A stretch of 64,000 nt of DNA from Glossina fuscipes (GCF_014805625.2 NW_023998414.1:7199858-7263857), one strand, 5' to 3'. Shown: positions 47,563 to 58,569, counted from the first letter of the stretch. Translations and numbers: made by a program. Notes: generated from the sequence alone by a model not told the origin.

Positions 47563-48990
47563 TATACCCTACACGCCTTGTATATCAGAATATATTAAGT
47601 TTGTGAGGATGTATGTAACACCCAGACTTAAGGACTTAAGATAGACCCATCTTTCATTATACCGATCGTTGTAAGCGTCTGTCCATATGGCCGTCTGTCT
47701 GTCTGTCCATGTAACTTTGTTTTCAAGCTACAAATTGATATTGAAATATTTTGATGAAATTTCGTACACTCGCGTATTTTGAACTAAGGACAAACGCTGC
47801 TGAAAATGGTTCCGGTCATTCCACTTTTCCGGCCATTTGCCATCTAACGCACCATTTTGAGAGTTGTTTTATTGCCAATAATATATAGAATAGTCTTTCG
47901 ACATTGTAAATTAGTATGAAAAATGTAGTTCGGGTGTGACAATTTTTTCAAACCCTTCTCTTATACCCGATCCTACGAAAACTGCGTCTTTTTGTGGTAA
48001 AAGGTTATAGTCTTCAATATTTCTTAGCGTTAATCTGTTCATAAAAGTAAATTGACAAAGAAAAGCAACCTTACCAAATTTGGACCATGGTATACCGGCG
48101 CATATAAGGTATCTGAGAAAGGTTAAATCCGTTTATGCCGAAAAGATCTAATTGTTAATGTCTTATGGTAAAAATTTTGTTCACGATAGTAATTCCACAT
48201 AAAAACTAAGTGGACGCTATTTGAACTCCATGGTTCCATTTCTTGGAACGCGCTCCATGTAAGATTTCTCATGAATAGGTAGCCCTTCAGAAAAAAAGGT
48301 TTAATTTTTAATATTTTCTAATGAAAATTATTTCATAGAAGCAATTTAGCAAAAAATTAACGGTAAGATATTTGGACCAGATAGGTGTATTTGTTAGACC
48401 CCAATAAATAGATGTAAGAGCTATCATTATGAAAAGTCAGTCCTTGTATGGGGAGAACATGTGGTTTCTAGGTTTGTAGAACGGAATCTGAAAAATAATA
48501 AAATTTTTGGGAAGTGAATTAGGTTTGCTGAATTTGGATCACGTCATTTGTGATTTGCACATTCTTCAGTGTGCGGGCTTTCATGAAAGGTACAGCTTTG
48601 CAGGGAAATAATGTATAGTTTTTGGTATATTATTGACGAAACAAGTTAATAATAATACCAGGCGAAGTAGTTTAGGATATCTAACGGTCGGCCTTGCCCT
48701 GCTAAAACGTAATTTTTTCCCATATAACGACTTTTAAAGATGAGGCATTATATCGGGAGTGGTCGGAAAAGTGGACCGATGCTAACCATTTGCAATAGCG
48801 TTCGCCGATCAGTCAATGTACGTCAGTGTACCAAATTTTATCAAAATATTTCAAGAATTGCGACCTATCTATTGAATTCATGGATGGATGGACAGACGGA
48901 CATACATCGATCAGTCTAATAAAATGTGCGTCACATGCATCCGCACAAACTTGATAATACGCTGTACCGTAATTCGTGTAAATGGGGAAA
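47563..48990. mobile_element. Foldback-like element: inverted family B copies around an 800-bp core
   Basis: The left arm (47563-47885) is family B in plus direction: 'ATACCCTACACGCCTTGTAT', 'GATGTATGTAACACCCAG', 'GTCTGTCTGTCTGTCCATG' and 'CGCTGCTGAAAATGGTTCC'. The right arm (about 48750-48990) is family B in reverse: 'GAGTGGTCGGAAAAGTGGAC', 'CGTCAGTGTACCAAATTTTA' and 'GCATCCGCACAAACTTGAT'. The core (about 47890-48745) has no open frame but shows loosely repeated phrases such as 'TTTGGACCA' (two copies). Long inverted arms around a non-coding core are the hallmark of foldback or large MITE-type elements. Two independent insertions would look similar. Confidence 0.45.
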
Positions 48991-50424
48991 TGCAGCGGGC
49001 GAGATGATCAAAAAACATCAGCGAGAAACTTGATAATCGGGACTTGTTTATAAGTGAAGATTTTGCTCAAGCCGAAGAAAGCAAAGGTGAAGATTGAAGT
49101 GTTGTGTTGATGACTGTTACAAATTTATACGTAAAGTTTACGCGCTTAAGTAAATTCCCAGTTCCGTGGTATGACTCTGACTTAAAGAATATTAGGATAA
49201 ACGTGATGAGCGAGGAAAGAGAATTTCACGTAACAATAAAATTCACTTTCATTACATTCATTAGAGATGTCTGATATATATTTAGTTATCGGAAATAAAG
49301 TTTGGAGTCTACTTAAAGTTCATATATATTTATGATCCATCCGCATCCTGTTATTCATGTCTATCTGTCCGGCATTTGAAATTCCGTTTATGATTTAAAA
49401 AATTTCGTTTGCAAGACCAAGATCATCTTCTTCTTCTTCGTGTCTCTTATCACGCTTTCCATTTCAAATTCAAAAGTGAGCTAAACCGGTTGATAGATCA
49501 GCTCACAGTTTCTACGTAACCGTATAAAATTGAATAACTAAATCGAGGAAATATGTTTATATTGTATATATGGTTTATATAATTAATTGTGAGGTATCTG
49601 CAAATTATGCAAATAGAGGAAGATTTACATATCGTAGATAGGCTATACAACGAGTATTGCTATTAAATTCCTATCGAGGAATTGGAACAAGAAACGATAA
49701 AAGGGCAGAGTGGAATAGTACGAGATTAAAACTACGACACTTCAATTGCGTAAGGGGAGTTGATTAATTTGAAAGTTACTATACCCAAGCTGTACTGCTT
49801 AAGAAATGCCTAAAAAGATGAATTGTCATAAGCTATAAATCATTCCTTTACTTCATATTATTATTTTTTTACCTTTTCTGTTGAATGTTTTTTTTTTTTT
49901 TTTTTTTTGTAATAAATTCACAGGTCTACAAGGGTGTGCTTTCAGCTCTTGCAAATATGCATCAAAGATCCTTAAAGGCATATTAATGCCTTCTACATCT
50001 ACTACAGATTTTGAATCAATTGAAAGAAGACCATAGTTCTATGACTTGACCTTTTTGCTTCACTTTCCTTTTTTTTTTTCATTCTATATATTTTCTAAGG
50101 AATAGTTTTCTATCAATGCTAATAACACTCTACGTCACTTATGGCACAGGGTATACCAAGTTTAAAGAAATCTGTATAATACGCCAAAGGACTTCAGCTG
50201 CACTCATCTATGGATAACCGATGAAATTATATTCATTTTCCCGAATGGATTTTTGGATTGTATGTTTGTTTGTCGCAAATTTATGTATGTGTTATTATAT
50301 AAAAAACAACCTTCATCAATATGATAATATTAACGAAATTTGCTGCATTGACATAAAAATTTCTAAATGTTAAACGACGCAGATAGACAACAATGCTTTA
50401 AAATCGAATACAGTCCTTTGCTCA
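48991..50424. other. Gene-free stretch, includes a decayed family A copy
   Basis: No gene supported. Around 49245-49520 a strongly decayed plus-direction family A copy can be followed ('TATATATTTATGATCCATCC', 'GTCTATCTGTCCGG'). A T run lies near 49888-49908. Confidence 0.45.
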
Positions 50425-51083
50425 TTTGACAGAATTTGTGGCAAGGGTTTAACGTGGGTTCCTGCCTGAAAGGCTTAACCCCACGGTGCGTACTACGCCC
50501 CCTGGCGAGTTAGACAATCCCCACAGAGTAGGGGCCTAAACAACACCAGAGTCTAGAACGGTTTATTGTGTATGGAACAATAAACCCCACTCTGGTCAGT
50601 GGTGAGGCCTAGCTGCACTCGACTGTTCCAGTTTGGCTAGGAACTTGCCAACCACAGCCACCACGAGTACTCCCCGAAGGGCCGTACCCAAGCAGTCAGG
50701 ACTCACAAATTGATCAACGCTTGCTTCCGCCATAAGGCTTCCACTGGGCTGTTGATCAATTACCACCATCACCCGCAGGCATCCGTGACATATGTTCAAA
50801 AGTAAAAATAGGTAAAAGGGGAAAAACCTTTCCGTCAAGTCCCTTTTTTCATTTTTGCATGTATTAAATAATTTACGAAAGGGTTTTATTAATCGGCCAA
50901 AGGGAAGGCATGTTTTGACAGAATTTGTGGCAAGGGTTTAACGTGGGTTCCTGCCTGAAAGGCTTAACCCCACGGTGGCCCAAGCCACTTTAAGCGTACT
51001 ACGCCCCCTGGCGAGTTAGACAATCCCCACAGAGTAGGGGCCTAAACAGCACCAGAGTCCAGAACGGTTTATTGTTTTGACAG
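50425..51083. mobile_element. GC-rich element bounded by two direct repeats
   Basis: Two nearly identical direct repeats, 50425-50569 and 50914-51075, enclose about 340 bases of unusually GC-rich sequence. Each starts 'TTTGACAGAATTTGTGGC' and ends 'AGAACGGTTTATTGT'. The second copy has 17 extra bases after 'CCCCACGGTG'. A TTTTGACAG motif sits at both edges of the second copy (50913 and 51075), like a target-site duplication. The middle carries an 80-codon minus-strand frame (50596-50838) with a valine-rich segment (GVLVVAVVGKFLAKL) that I cannot assign. Candidates are a non-LTR retrotransposon 3' end with terminal duplication, or a short direct-repeat element. Confidence 0.45.
50560..50586. 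repeat. Perfect 10-bp inverted repeat at the end of the first GC-rich repeat
   Basis: GGTTTATTGT (50560-50569), a 7-base spacer, then ACAATAAACC (50577-50586). Outside these arms a second pair, ACCAGAGT (upstream) and ACTCTGGT (downstream), extends the symmetry. It could form a stem in RNA or DNA. Confidence 0.8.
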
Positions 51084-51123
51084 GAAGATCTACTAAAAAA
51101 ATTGCAACAACAGTTAATAGTAA

Positions 51124-51355
51124 CGCGTGTTGGTTTTCCACAAATCAGATGACAATGCGTTTAACCAGTCGCATAACACAATGGCATGATTACTACGGAT
51201 GCAGGTTCGAAACCTGCTTGCGTTCAATAGAATATTATTTTTAATTTAGATAATGCGAACACAACCCTGCTCTGATTTTTTTTTGAAAAGAGTAAAAACT
51301 CTTAAAGGCAATGCGTGTTTGTTGTTCACAAATCAGATGACAATGCGTTTAATCA
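51124..51355. repeat. Pair of direct repeats flanking the tRNA-like fragment
   Basis: 'CAAATCAGATGACAATGCG' is identical at about 51141 and 51330, with similarity extending some 20 bases to the left and a few bases to the right. The two arms (about 51124-51168 and 51311-51355) enclose the tRNA-like piece. Confidence 0.7.
51169..51217 (+). mobile_element. tRNA-like SINE fragment, copy 1
   Basis: A perfect T-arm is visible: stem GCAGG, loop TTCGAAA, stem CCTGC (51201-51217), containing a full box B (GGTTCGAAACC, 51204-51214). A box A-like TAACACAATGG lies at 51174-51184 with one mismatch to the usual consensus. The A-to-B spacing of 19 bases is shorter than in a real tRNA, so this is a tRNA-derived repeat, not a gene. 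A near-identical copy lies at 59975-60028 on the other strand. Confidence 0.5.
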
Positions 51356-51440
51356 TTTTTGATATCACATCTTCTTTTTCTTCTTCTTCTTCATTTTAAC
51401 TATAAATAATTAAATAAATAATTGCTTAGTTGTACTTGGC

Positions 51441-51514
51441 TACTGCGTAGTCCAGCGTTTAGGAAGGCTGCCTGTCGACGGATAAGGCTCATGGGTTCTA
51501 TTCCTGTTGCGCCA
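51441..51514 (+). mobile_element. tRNA-like pseudogene or SINE head, second type
   Basis: Box A-like TAGTCCAGCGT (51448-51458) and box B-like GGTTCTATTCC (51494-51504), each one mismatch from consensus. They are 35 bases apart, as in a normal tRNA. The middle reads 'GGCTGCCTGTCGACGGATAA'. The acceptor stem does not pair convincingly, so a functional tRNA is unlikely. Confidence 0.45.
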
Positions 51515-52529
51515 AAAATTGTACTTTACTAACATTGCCCAGTTAGGGTCATTTCCCTGGTTTAACTCCATAAGCATAACGCATGATAGATAATACGTTT
51601 TTGCCTATTGACCTACGATAAATTATATATTCCTCTTGCTTTTGCTCTCGATTCTCAAAATATGCATTATTAGGCGTCGCCTTTTCTCCTCGTCATTGAT
51701 GCCTGGAAGAGATTGACATTGTATTATATCTTGTGAGAGGTTGGGGGGAGAAGCTCAAACCATCAAGACTGATTGCATGTCTGATTTATAGATCAAGACG
51801 ATGAGGACACGAATATGCTTAGATAAAGAAATTGGGGCGTATAATGGGAGGAGAAAAGTTTCAAGATTTTAACTGAAATAGAATCTCAAAATTGTAGTAT
51901 GAGGTATTATCCGTTTGAGTGGCGCAAGATCGCATCAATTTTATACCATCGAGTGATGATGTCCAGCGAACATACGAGATCTTCTATACAAATGATTAAA
52001 GCAATTAACGTTTATTTAAATATTAACGATTTTGCTTTTGATAATTGCCGTCAATTGTATGGGACGAAAACGAATTTGTAGGTTTGGTCCTTGCAATATA
52101 TAGGAGTATTGTGTTTGAGTCTTTAAATATGTGCGTGCGCGTCACTTATCGAAAAGGTTACTAGTTAAGTGCTTTAACAAATAATTTGCTGAGGTATGGG
52201 ATTGTGAACGGTAGGCACTGCCAGCGCGGTTAAAGGACAGCAGTTCTGCCGGAGTGTCATGAGGGCGTACGGCCAACTTCAGGACATATACGTTATGGCA
52301 CTGACAATGCCGACTGGTTCTACTAAAGAACTTGATTGTTTGACAGACTTCTTTTGTCTTTGTCGAACACGCGCCAATGCAACGCCTAAACATTGATCGA
52401 TGGTCAACAGTATGGAGAGTGTTGGACATACTTTGAATATCTCATATCTCGTAATTGGTTCAGGTAACACTGAAAGACTATCGCTCACTTCTGCGAATTC
52501 CGTTAATCTTGGCGAGAAATAGTTGATGT
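51515..52529. other. Unassigned stretch with a GC-richer patch
   Basis: No gene supported. 52190-52500 is more GC-rich than its surroundings, with overlapping minus-strand frames of 69 and 95 codons that I cannot assign. Confidence 0.4.
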
Positions 52530-52700
52530 AAATGAAATAAGTTATTTTTGTGTCCGTCTGCCCGTCTGACTAATGTCTTTGCACGTCCAAATGCCCAAAA
52601 TATTTGGACAAAGTTTAATACGTTGTAGTGGGTTGAACCCAGGGCGAATCCTATTGAAAATAAAGTGTGTCGATCATTTCCTATATGCCATATTTTCAAA
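52530..52700 (+). repeat. Family B repeat, partial
   Basis: 'GTCCGTCTGCCCGTCTGAC', 'CCCAAAATATTTGGACAAAG', 'CGAATCCTATTGAAAATAAA' and 'TCATTTCCTATATGCCATAT' follow family B order. Confidence 0.55.
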
Positions 52701-53102
52701 AAAAAATTGCAGTTTTTAAAATTTGCTTTTTTTGTTTTTTTTTTTTTTTTTTTTATCTTTAAGTCATTTTCTTTAAATATACAATAAATTTTTTAATTTC
52801 CATTATTTTTGAAGGGTTATCGCTCAAATCAAGATTGAAACTCAGGCTTATATTTTATTAAATGATTACTTTTTTTTCGTTTTTTTTTTTGAAATAAAAG
52901 TTATTGCACTTATGACGTATGGAAGGCGAGTTGAACTCTTATCTGCAAAGGAGATCACAAAAAAAAGAAAAATAATGCAATGGACCGTAAAGTTTCTTAT
53001 CGTATGAGTAATAAAGGCATCATGAACTTTCTCATAAAATTTTGAACGGAATTCCTCTTCAATATTTCATTAAGTAATGTCGTTTCAAAAAATCTTTAAT
53101 CA

Positions 53103-53133
<31 letters not shown>

Positions 53134-53630
53134 GTATGTAGATACAGTGCTTACATACACAAATGCAGCGAATTTTAACTTCAATCTTTACCTTACGGCA
53201 TGCAGTTGCAACGACTTCCCTCTTCGAAAGATCTAACGATCACCACTTTGACAAGAATCAAAAATAACAACACAACAATTGCTTAACAGCAATTGTGAAC
53301 ATCTGCAGCAGTAGACTTTGTATTAATCATTTTACATTGAATATTGAAATTATTTTTTATTTTTTTTATTTTTTGTTTTATTTTTCTTTTTGATAAACCC
53401 GTTGGGTGACTGGACAATGTATGTGGCAGACCATATCCGCCTGCCTTTATGCCTTGTATGATTATTCAGGCATAAATTAAATGCACAACAACGCGGGCGT
53501 ACAACACACGGAAAAGTACATGAAGAGAGAAAGGAAGATCTTCCTAAACAAGTTTACGACTCCTCTGTGTGGCGTTAGTATATATAGTATGTAATATTTA
53601 GTATATAGTACCATATATTCAGCACATCAC
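52701..53630. other. Gene-free stretch
   Basis: No gene supported. T runs lie near 52735-52754 and 52869-52890, and a short TA array near 53114-53133. Confidence 0.5.
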
Positions 53631-53755
53631 ACTACAGCACAGCACAGCACAGCACAGCACAGCACAGCATAGCATAGCACAGCATAGCACAGCACAGTGT
53701 TAGCATTGCATAGCGTAGCAAAGCAATGGCATAGCGTAGCATAGCGTAGAGCATG
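53631..53755. repeat. Pentamer satellite (AGCAC/AGCAT/AGCGT)n
   Basis: About 25 units of a five-base motif. The left part is almost pure AGCAC. The right part drifts to AGCAT and AGCGT with small insertions. Confidence 0.9.
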
Positions 53756-54052
53756 TCAATACAATTTATACATATTTATATTTAGTACATTTTGTCATAT
53801 ATGTTACGGTAGATCGTGTGAGCAGAGTTTATCGCTTATAATTACTTGAAATAGTTGTCAGGCTAAGTGGAAATGGTCGCCGAGGACTTGTTGTCACTGT
53901 TGTGTTACAACAAACGATAAAAACGGTCAGACCGTTGTGTTGTATTTAGTTGAAAACTAAGAAGCTCAACTGATAATGAATCATGTTTTGCAACTTTACT
54001 CGGCTCATTCCAAAAAAAAAAAAAAAAAAAAAAATCAAAATTAAAAATGTAC

Positions 54053-54093
<41 letters not shown>

Positions 54094-54475
54094 TATACAT
54101 ATATATATATAAATATATAAAAAATGATTTTTAATAAAATTGTGGCACTGGGCAAGTGATTATATTTCAGATGACCGGTTTCATTTGTCGCTGCACAAGT
54201 GTGCAGAATAAAACAGATCAAGTTCATAAATTTAATGCGTTTGCATTTGGATACGACCAAGCAAGAATAAGCGGATTTATAAGTTTAATCATAGTTTTTG
54301 GAAAAAACTCAAAAATACATATAGAATTTTATGAATCAATAAAAGGGAAGGTAACCTGTTTAGGTTATACTCTTGTAAATGATGAAGAAGAAGAGGAGCT
54401 CAGATAGACTGGATATTCTTCTATAATCGAAATTGTTAGATATTTGCGCATCATTTAGCTAAAGAACGGACTACA
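53756..54475. other. Gene-free stretch with A and TA runs
   Basis: An A run lies near 54013-54034 and a TA array at 54052-54120. The open frame at 54156-54407 (+) has no recognisable product or splice support. Confidence 0.5.
54052..54120. repeat. (TA)n microsatellite, interrupted
   Basis: TA array in several blocks; read directly. Confidence 0.95.
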
Positions 54476-54479
54476 AAAT

Positions 54480-55005
54480 TCTTCTTCTTTTTTGGTTCTT
54501 CTACATATTATTATAATGCGATTCTTCTTCTTTTTCGCTTCTTTCTCTTATTATTATTATTATTAGTACTATTATTATTCTTTTTATTATTATTATTCAA
54601 TCCTAGTCCTATTCTAATTTTTCTTATTCTTCTTTTGCTTCTACTTCTTATTATTATTATTATTGTTCGGTTTTTATTTTTTTTCTTCTTATTCACGTTC
54701 TTCTTGTTTTCTTCTTCCCTTCTTCTTCTTATAGTTCTTCAATTCTTCTTCTTTCTATTATGGTTACTCTACTTCTTATTATTATTATTATTAATAATAA
54801 ATCCGATTCCTATTCTAATTTTCCTTCTTTTTCTTCTTCTTATTATTATTATTGTTCGGTTTTTCTTCTTTTTCTTCTTATTCGGTTCTTTTTGTTTTTC
54901 CTTCGCTTGTTCTCCTTATTCTTCTTCGGTTTTTCTTCTTCCTATTATTGCTATTCTTCTTCTTCTTGTTCTTCTTGTTCTTCTTCTTTTCTTCTTCTTA
55001 TTTAA
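54480..55005. repeat. Long TTC/TTA trinucleotide tract with a higher-order period near 200 bp
   Basis: About 520 bases almost wholly of TTC and TTA units with T runs on the plus strand. 'CCTATTCTAATTTT' recurs at 54608 and 54809, each followed by TTC units, a TTA block and 'TTGTTCGGTTTTT'. This shows an older, larger duplication. Hydrophobic open frames across it are artefacts of the triplet repeat. Confidence 0.9.
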
Positions 55006-55309
55006 ATACATTTTTATCTGTGCACGAAAGCAATGTTCGCCGACATATAATCAGCGCAGACTGTAAAGAAAGAAATGTCAAAGTTACGTTAAAAGCTCTA
55101 ACGTATGGGTAAAAACGATTTAGCCACATAGATATATATGTATGTGATTGCGTAACTTTCACTTTCAATTTACAATTCTTGAACCGATTGAGATAAACAA
55201 ATAATAGATGTGACCTTCAATAATGAAAAAAATGAACAAGCGATTAACAAAAACGGAAAAGGTCTAGAAAAGTAGTTAATATACTTAGTTTTATTACATT
55301 ATTGCGGAA
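55006..55309. other. Gene-free stretch
   Basis: Nothing recognised. Confidence 0.5.
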
Positions 55310-55495
55310 CAGGGTATATTAACTTCTGCGCGAATATATGTAACATCAAGTGAAACTGAAGATGGATACACGTTTTATTATGCCACGCCATTGAGAATTA
55401 CTTTTTCCATGAGTTTAAATTTGCATGTCCGTTTGTCTGTCTGTCTGCCTCATATCTCCTGATTTGTGTATTTATCGGTTGCAATTTTTTAGCTA
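55310..55495 (+). repeat. Family B repeat, partial
   Basis: 'GGAACAGGGTATATTAACTT', 'GCGCGAATATATGTAACATC', 'GTCCGTTTGTCTGTCTGTC' and 'GCAATTTTTTAGCTATATTG' follow family B order. Confidence 0.55.
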
Positions 55496-56346
55496 TATTG
55501 TTAACATTTAATGCTCTGACTTGGGCCTAAACAAAACATAGGGCTTTATAGTATAGTAACAAGATCTAATTGTTTTCATTTATAATGAAAATTGATATAA
55601 AATCGCGATTTAATATAGAAGATGCTATCATAGCTTTGGACTAAACTAAGCTTCGTTTTTCGGATCCGTGTCCCCATAAGGTAAGCTTTCATTTGGTAAG
55701 AAGTAATTATTTTTATTGTCTTGAGACGACGAAGTTAAATAAGGAATGATATTACACAAGGTGATGTGGAGTATTCAACAGACAATTCTTGTCCGACTAT
55801 GTAACGTATTAGCTTCCTCTTATCTGATGACCTTTTCAAAATAGAGATTTTCAAAACAAATGATGAGATAATTGCGGAAGTTGTAAAGTATTTTGTGATC
55901 ATTGACATGTACCAGAAAAATTCGATAAAAGAAGTATTGAACCTTGGATCTTGGATTACATCGTTCTTGAGGGAGATTGTATTGAGGAATATAAGTCAAA
56001 TATTTTTCTTGGTCTCTCTTACTTTCTGCAATTATTGACTGATTGTCAAACATTGAAGTATAATTGTTCATTTCGGAATAAAAGTGGATGGAGATAGGAT
56101 TTGAGAAAATCATCCCTGGCTATAAAACGATTTGCTTGCTCACTTTTCGGGGCTGTTTTTAAGCTTCTTAAATATATTGAGATATTAAGATAGATTGACA
56201 GAAATTTTATGGAAATAATATTCAATCTCAAAGATGATTAAAAAAAATTCCGTCCGAATATTTGATATCCATCAATATTATTTTAGTTTCTTTTTTTTTT
56301 TTTCTTCTTTTTTTGGTATGAAAGGCATATGCAATAAAAGTCGTTT

Positions 56347-56379
<33 letters not shown>

Positions 56380-57095
56380 AAACTCTTTTTGAGATTAACA
56401 CCAGCTGGAATGAGTGGCATTTCTCTATGCTTTTCGGTTATTTCAAAATGGTTACACGCTGTCTTTCGCTTCACTAAATTGTTTCACATTTTATTGCATT
56501 TTTTTCATACTTGAATTCTTTGTTTTGCGTATGCAAACTTTTACTTTCTTTATTTCCGCAAGATATGCAAAAACAACTACAGAGATATGGAGGCCAGTCT
56601 ACTTCGGGCTAGATCGAAAGGAAAATAAAAGGAACCAGTTTATATACTATATATTGATCAATATATGTATATATTGATATACTGATTGATATATGTATAC
56701 ATTGATAAAAAGTTGTTAGTTGTTGCTCAACGATTTGTCGTTTCGAGCCAAATTACGATTACGAACGAGTAAGAAACTTATATGCTTTATCTGTGGCTGA
56801 ACCATTCACATCATCTCCCTTACGTGAGTAGAAGAGAAATTTCGATAATCTATACTGTTGAGTGGGCGTGCGGGTTTTCCTCATTTTTCGACATTATGGG
56901 GCCACACATAGAAAATCAGCAAAAACTTGGAGAAAACAAACGCTTGCAGTCTAGGCTACACTATAGGCGCGCACGATTTTGAATGAGTTTTCCACATTTC
57001 TTGCCATATTTGAAAACAATCTTTTTATTTTTGCAAACCGGGAAAACGGTTAGTATAAGCACTATGCAGATCCAATTGAAATTTTGATACTAGTT

Positions 57096-57119
57096 AGGTC
57101 AATACAGGTCAATAGGTCA
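57096..57119 (+). promoter_or_regulatory. Three direct AGGTCA half-sites
   Basis: AGGTCA at 57096-57101, 57106-57111 and 57114-57119, giving direct repeats with spacers of 4 and 2 bases. AGGTCA is the classic nuclear-receptor half-site, and insect EcR/USP can bind direct repeats. No nearby gene is visible, so function is only a possibility. Confidence 0.25.
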
Positions 57120-57209
57120 ATACGTATGCAATATTCAGAAGAAAAATTCAAAGATCCTATAAGTCATACATACACATATATATATGTATATATATTGCAT
57201 ACGTATTGA
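57117..57209. repeat. Perfect 18-bp inverted repeat with 57-bp spacer
   Basis: TCAATACGTATGCAATAT (57117-57134) and its exact reverse complement (57192-57209). The spacer ends in a TA-rich run. It may be the remnant of a small inverted-repeat element. Confidence 0.75.
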
Positions 57210-58532
57210 TGAAACAAACATACTTTAATTTTTCGATGATGAATGTAAAAATGACGCTTTAAGGTATCATATATCATAGAAGTGGAGAAATTTCTTTAGA
57301 ACTCTTCAACTATTGTAAATAATGTGAGTCTTATAGCTTCTTACTCCTGGCATCGTAAAGATTTATTATATATTTTATGATATTTTATGAAAACAAATAA
57401 AAAAACAACTGAAAAGAAAGGATGAAAGATTTTTATACTGTTGTTCATATGTTTTTAAAATCTTCTTTAAATTTGTTAAACATAAATATTTACACAAGAC
57501 CACTGCTCTCTATGGTCATATTTAGCATGAAGTTCTAGGATGTATTTGAACAAAGATCTCTGGTTATTAAATTTGCACAATGATAAATGTGGTGTAAAAA
57601 CCCAATATTTATATACTTTATTACAGCCTCTGTCTGTATCATCATACATATATATATATATATATATATATTCTTAATCAGCTTCTGCGCGACAAAGTCA
57701 AAATCCCCTGCTCTTTTCTACTGAACTCGAATAAGTACAATTTCCTATGCATATGACTGCAACTGTTTACATTTACATTTATATATATATACGAATGTAG
57801 ATATGTAAATATGTTTGCTAATACCTGTGTGTGTGGGTGCATTTAAACTAACTGCAATCTACAATAAGATGAGATACGCTTTACAAAAATTTCAAAACAC
57901 TGAGCATTAAAGGCTTTTCAAAATGTCAGAGAAGATTGTAAAAATCAATTGTTAATATAATTATAATTGCTGAGTTTGTTTGGAATTTCTTTTTATTTTC
58001 AAAAAAAAACAAAATTTACCAAAATACAAAATTTATCACGTTCTGTATACAATATGTTTTTAGGGAAGTTTACAACAGTCTTATATCTCAGACCACTTGA
58101 AATGTTTGTCGTATTGTGTTCGTTATAATCTTAAACAAAAATTTTTCATTATGATCGCCTCGCTTAAGAGGCAAAAAAGGAGCTAAGATAATAATACAGG
58201 GATATAACCATAAATTTTGTATAGGTTCGTATGTATGTAGGAATCTAAATATAACGAATGTAAATGCAAGAGCAATTGACAGCATGAGTTAAGTTAAGAG
58301 TTTAAAAAGAAAAATTACTGACAATATTTCGGTTTAATATTTCATAAATGTATAAAATTTTTTTTTTTTTTGTAATTTTCAAAACATACAAGAAATTTAT
58401 TGAAAATTTTAACGTAGGAGGAGTTGGGTTTGTTCTTTTGTTTTTGTTTCGCTTTTTTCCTTTTTTTTTTTTTGCTCAATATATCCCTAAAGGGATTTGT
58501 TACATGTGGTAATAGGCACGAATACTTATGTT

Positions 58533-58536
<4 letters not shown>

Positions 58537-58566
<30 letters not shown>
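58537..58566. repeat. (TA)n microsatellite
   Basis: TA array; read directly. Confidence 0.95.

Positions 58567-58569
<3 letters not shown>

Noticed and set aside
54635..55066. 143-codon hydrophobic ORF resembling membrane protein
   Set aside because: Product of the TTC/TTA triplet tract, which is open in all three plus frames.
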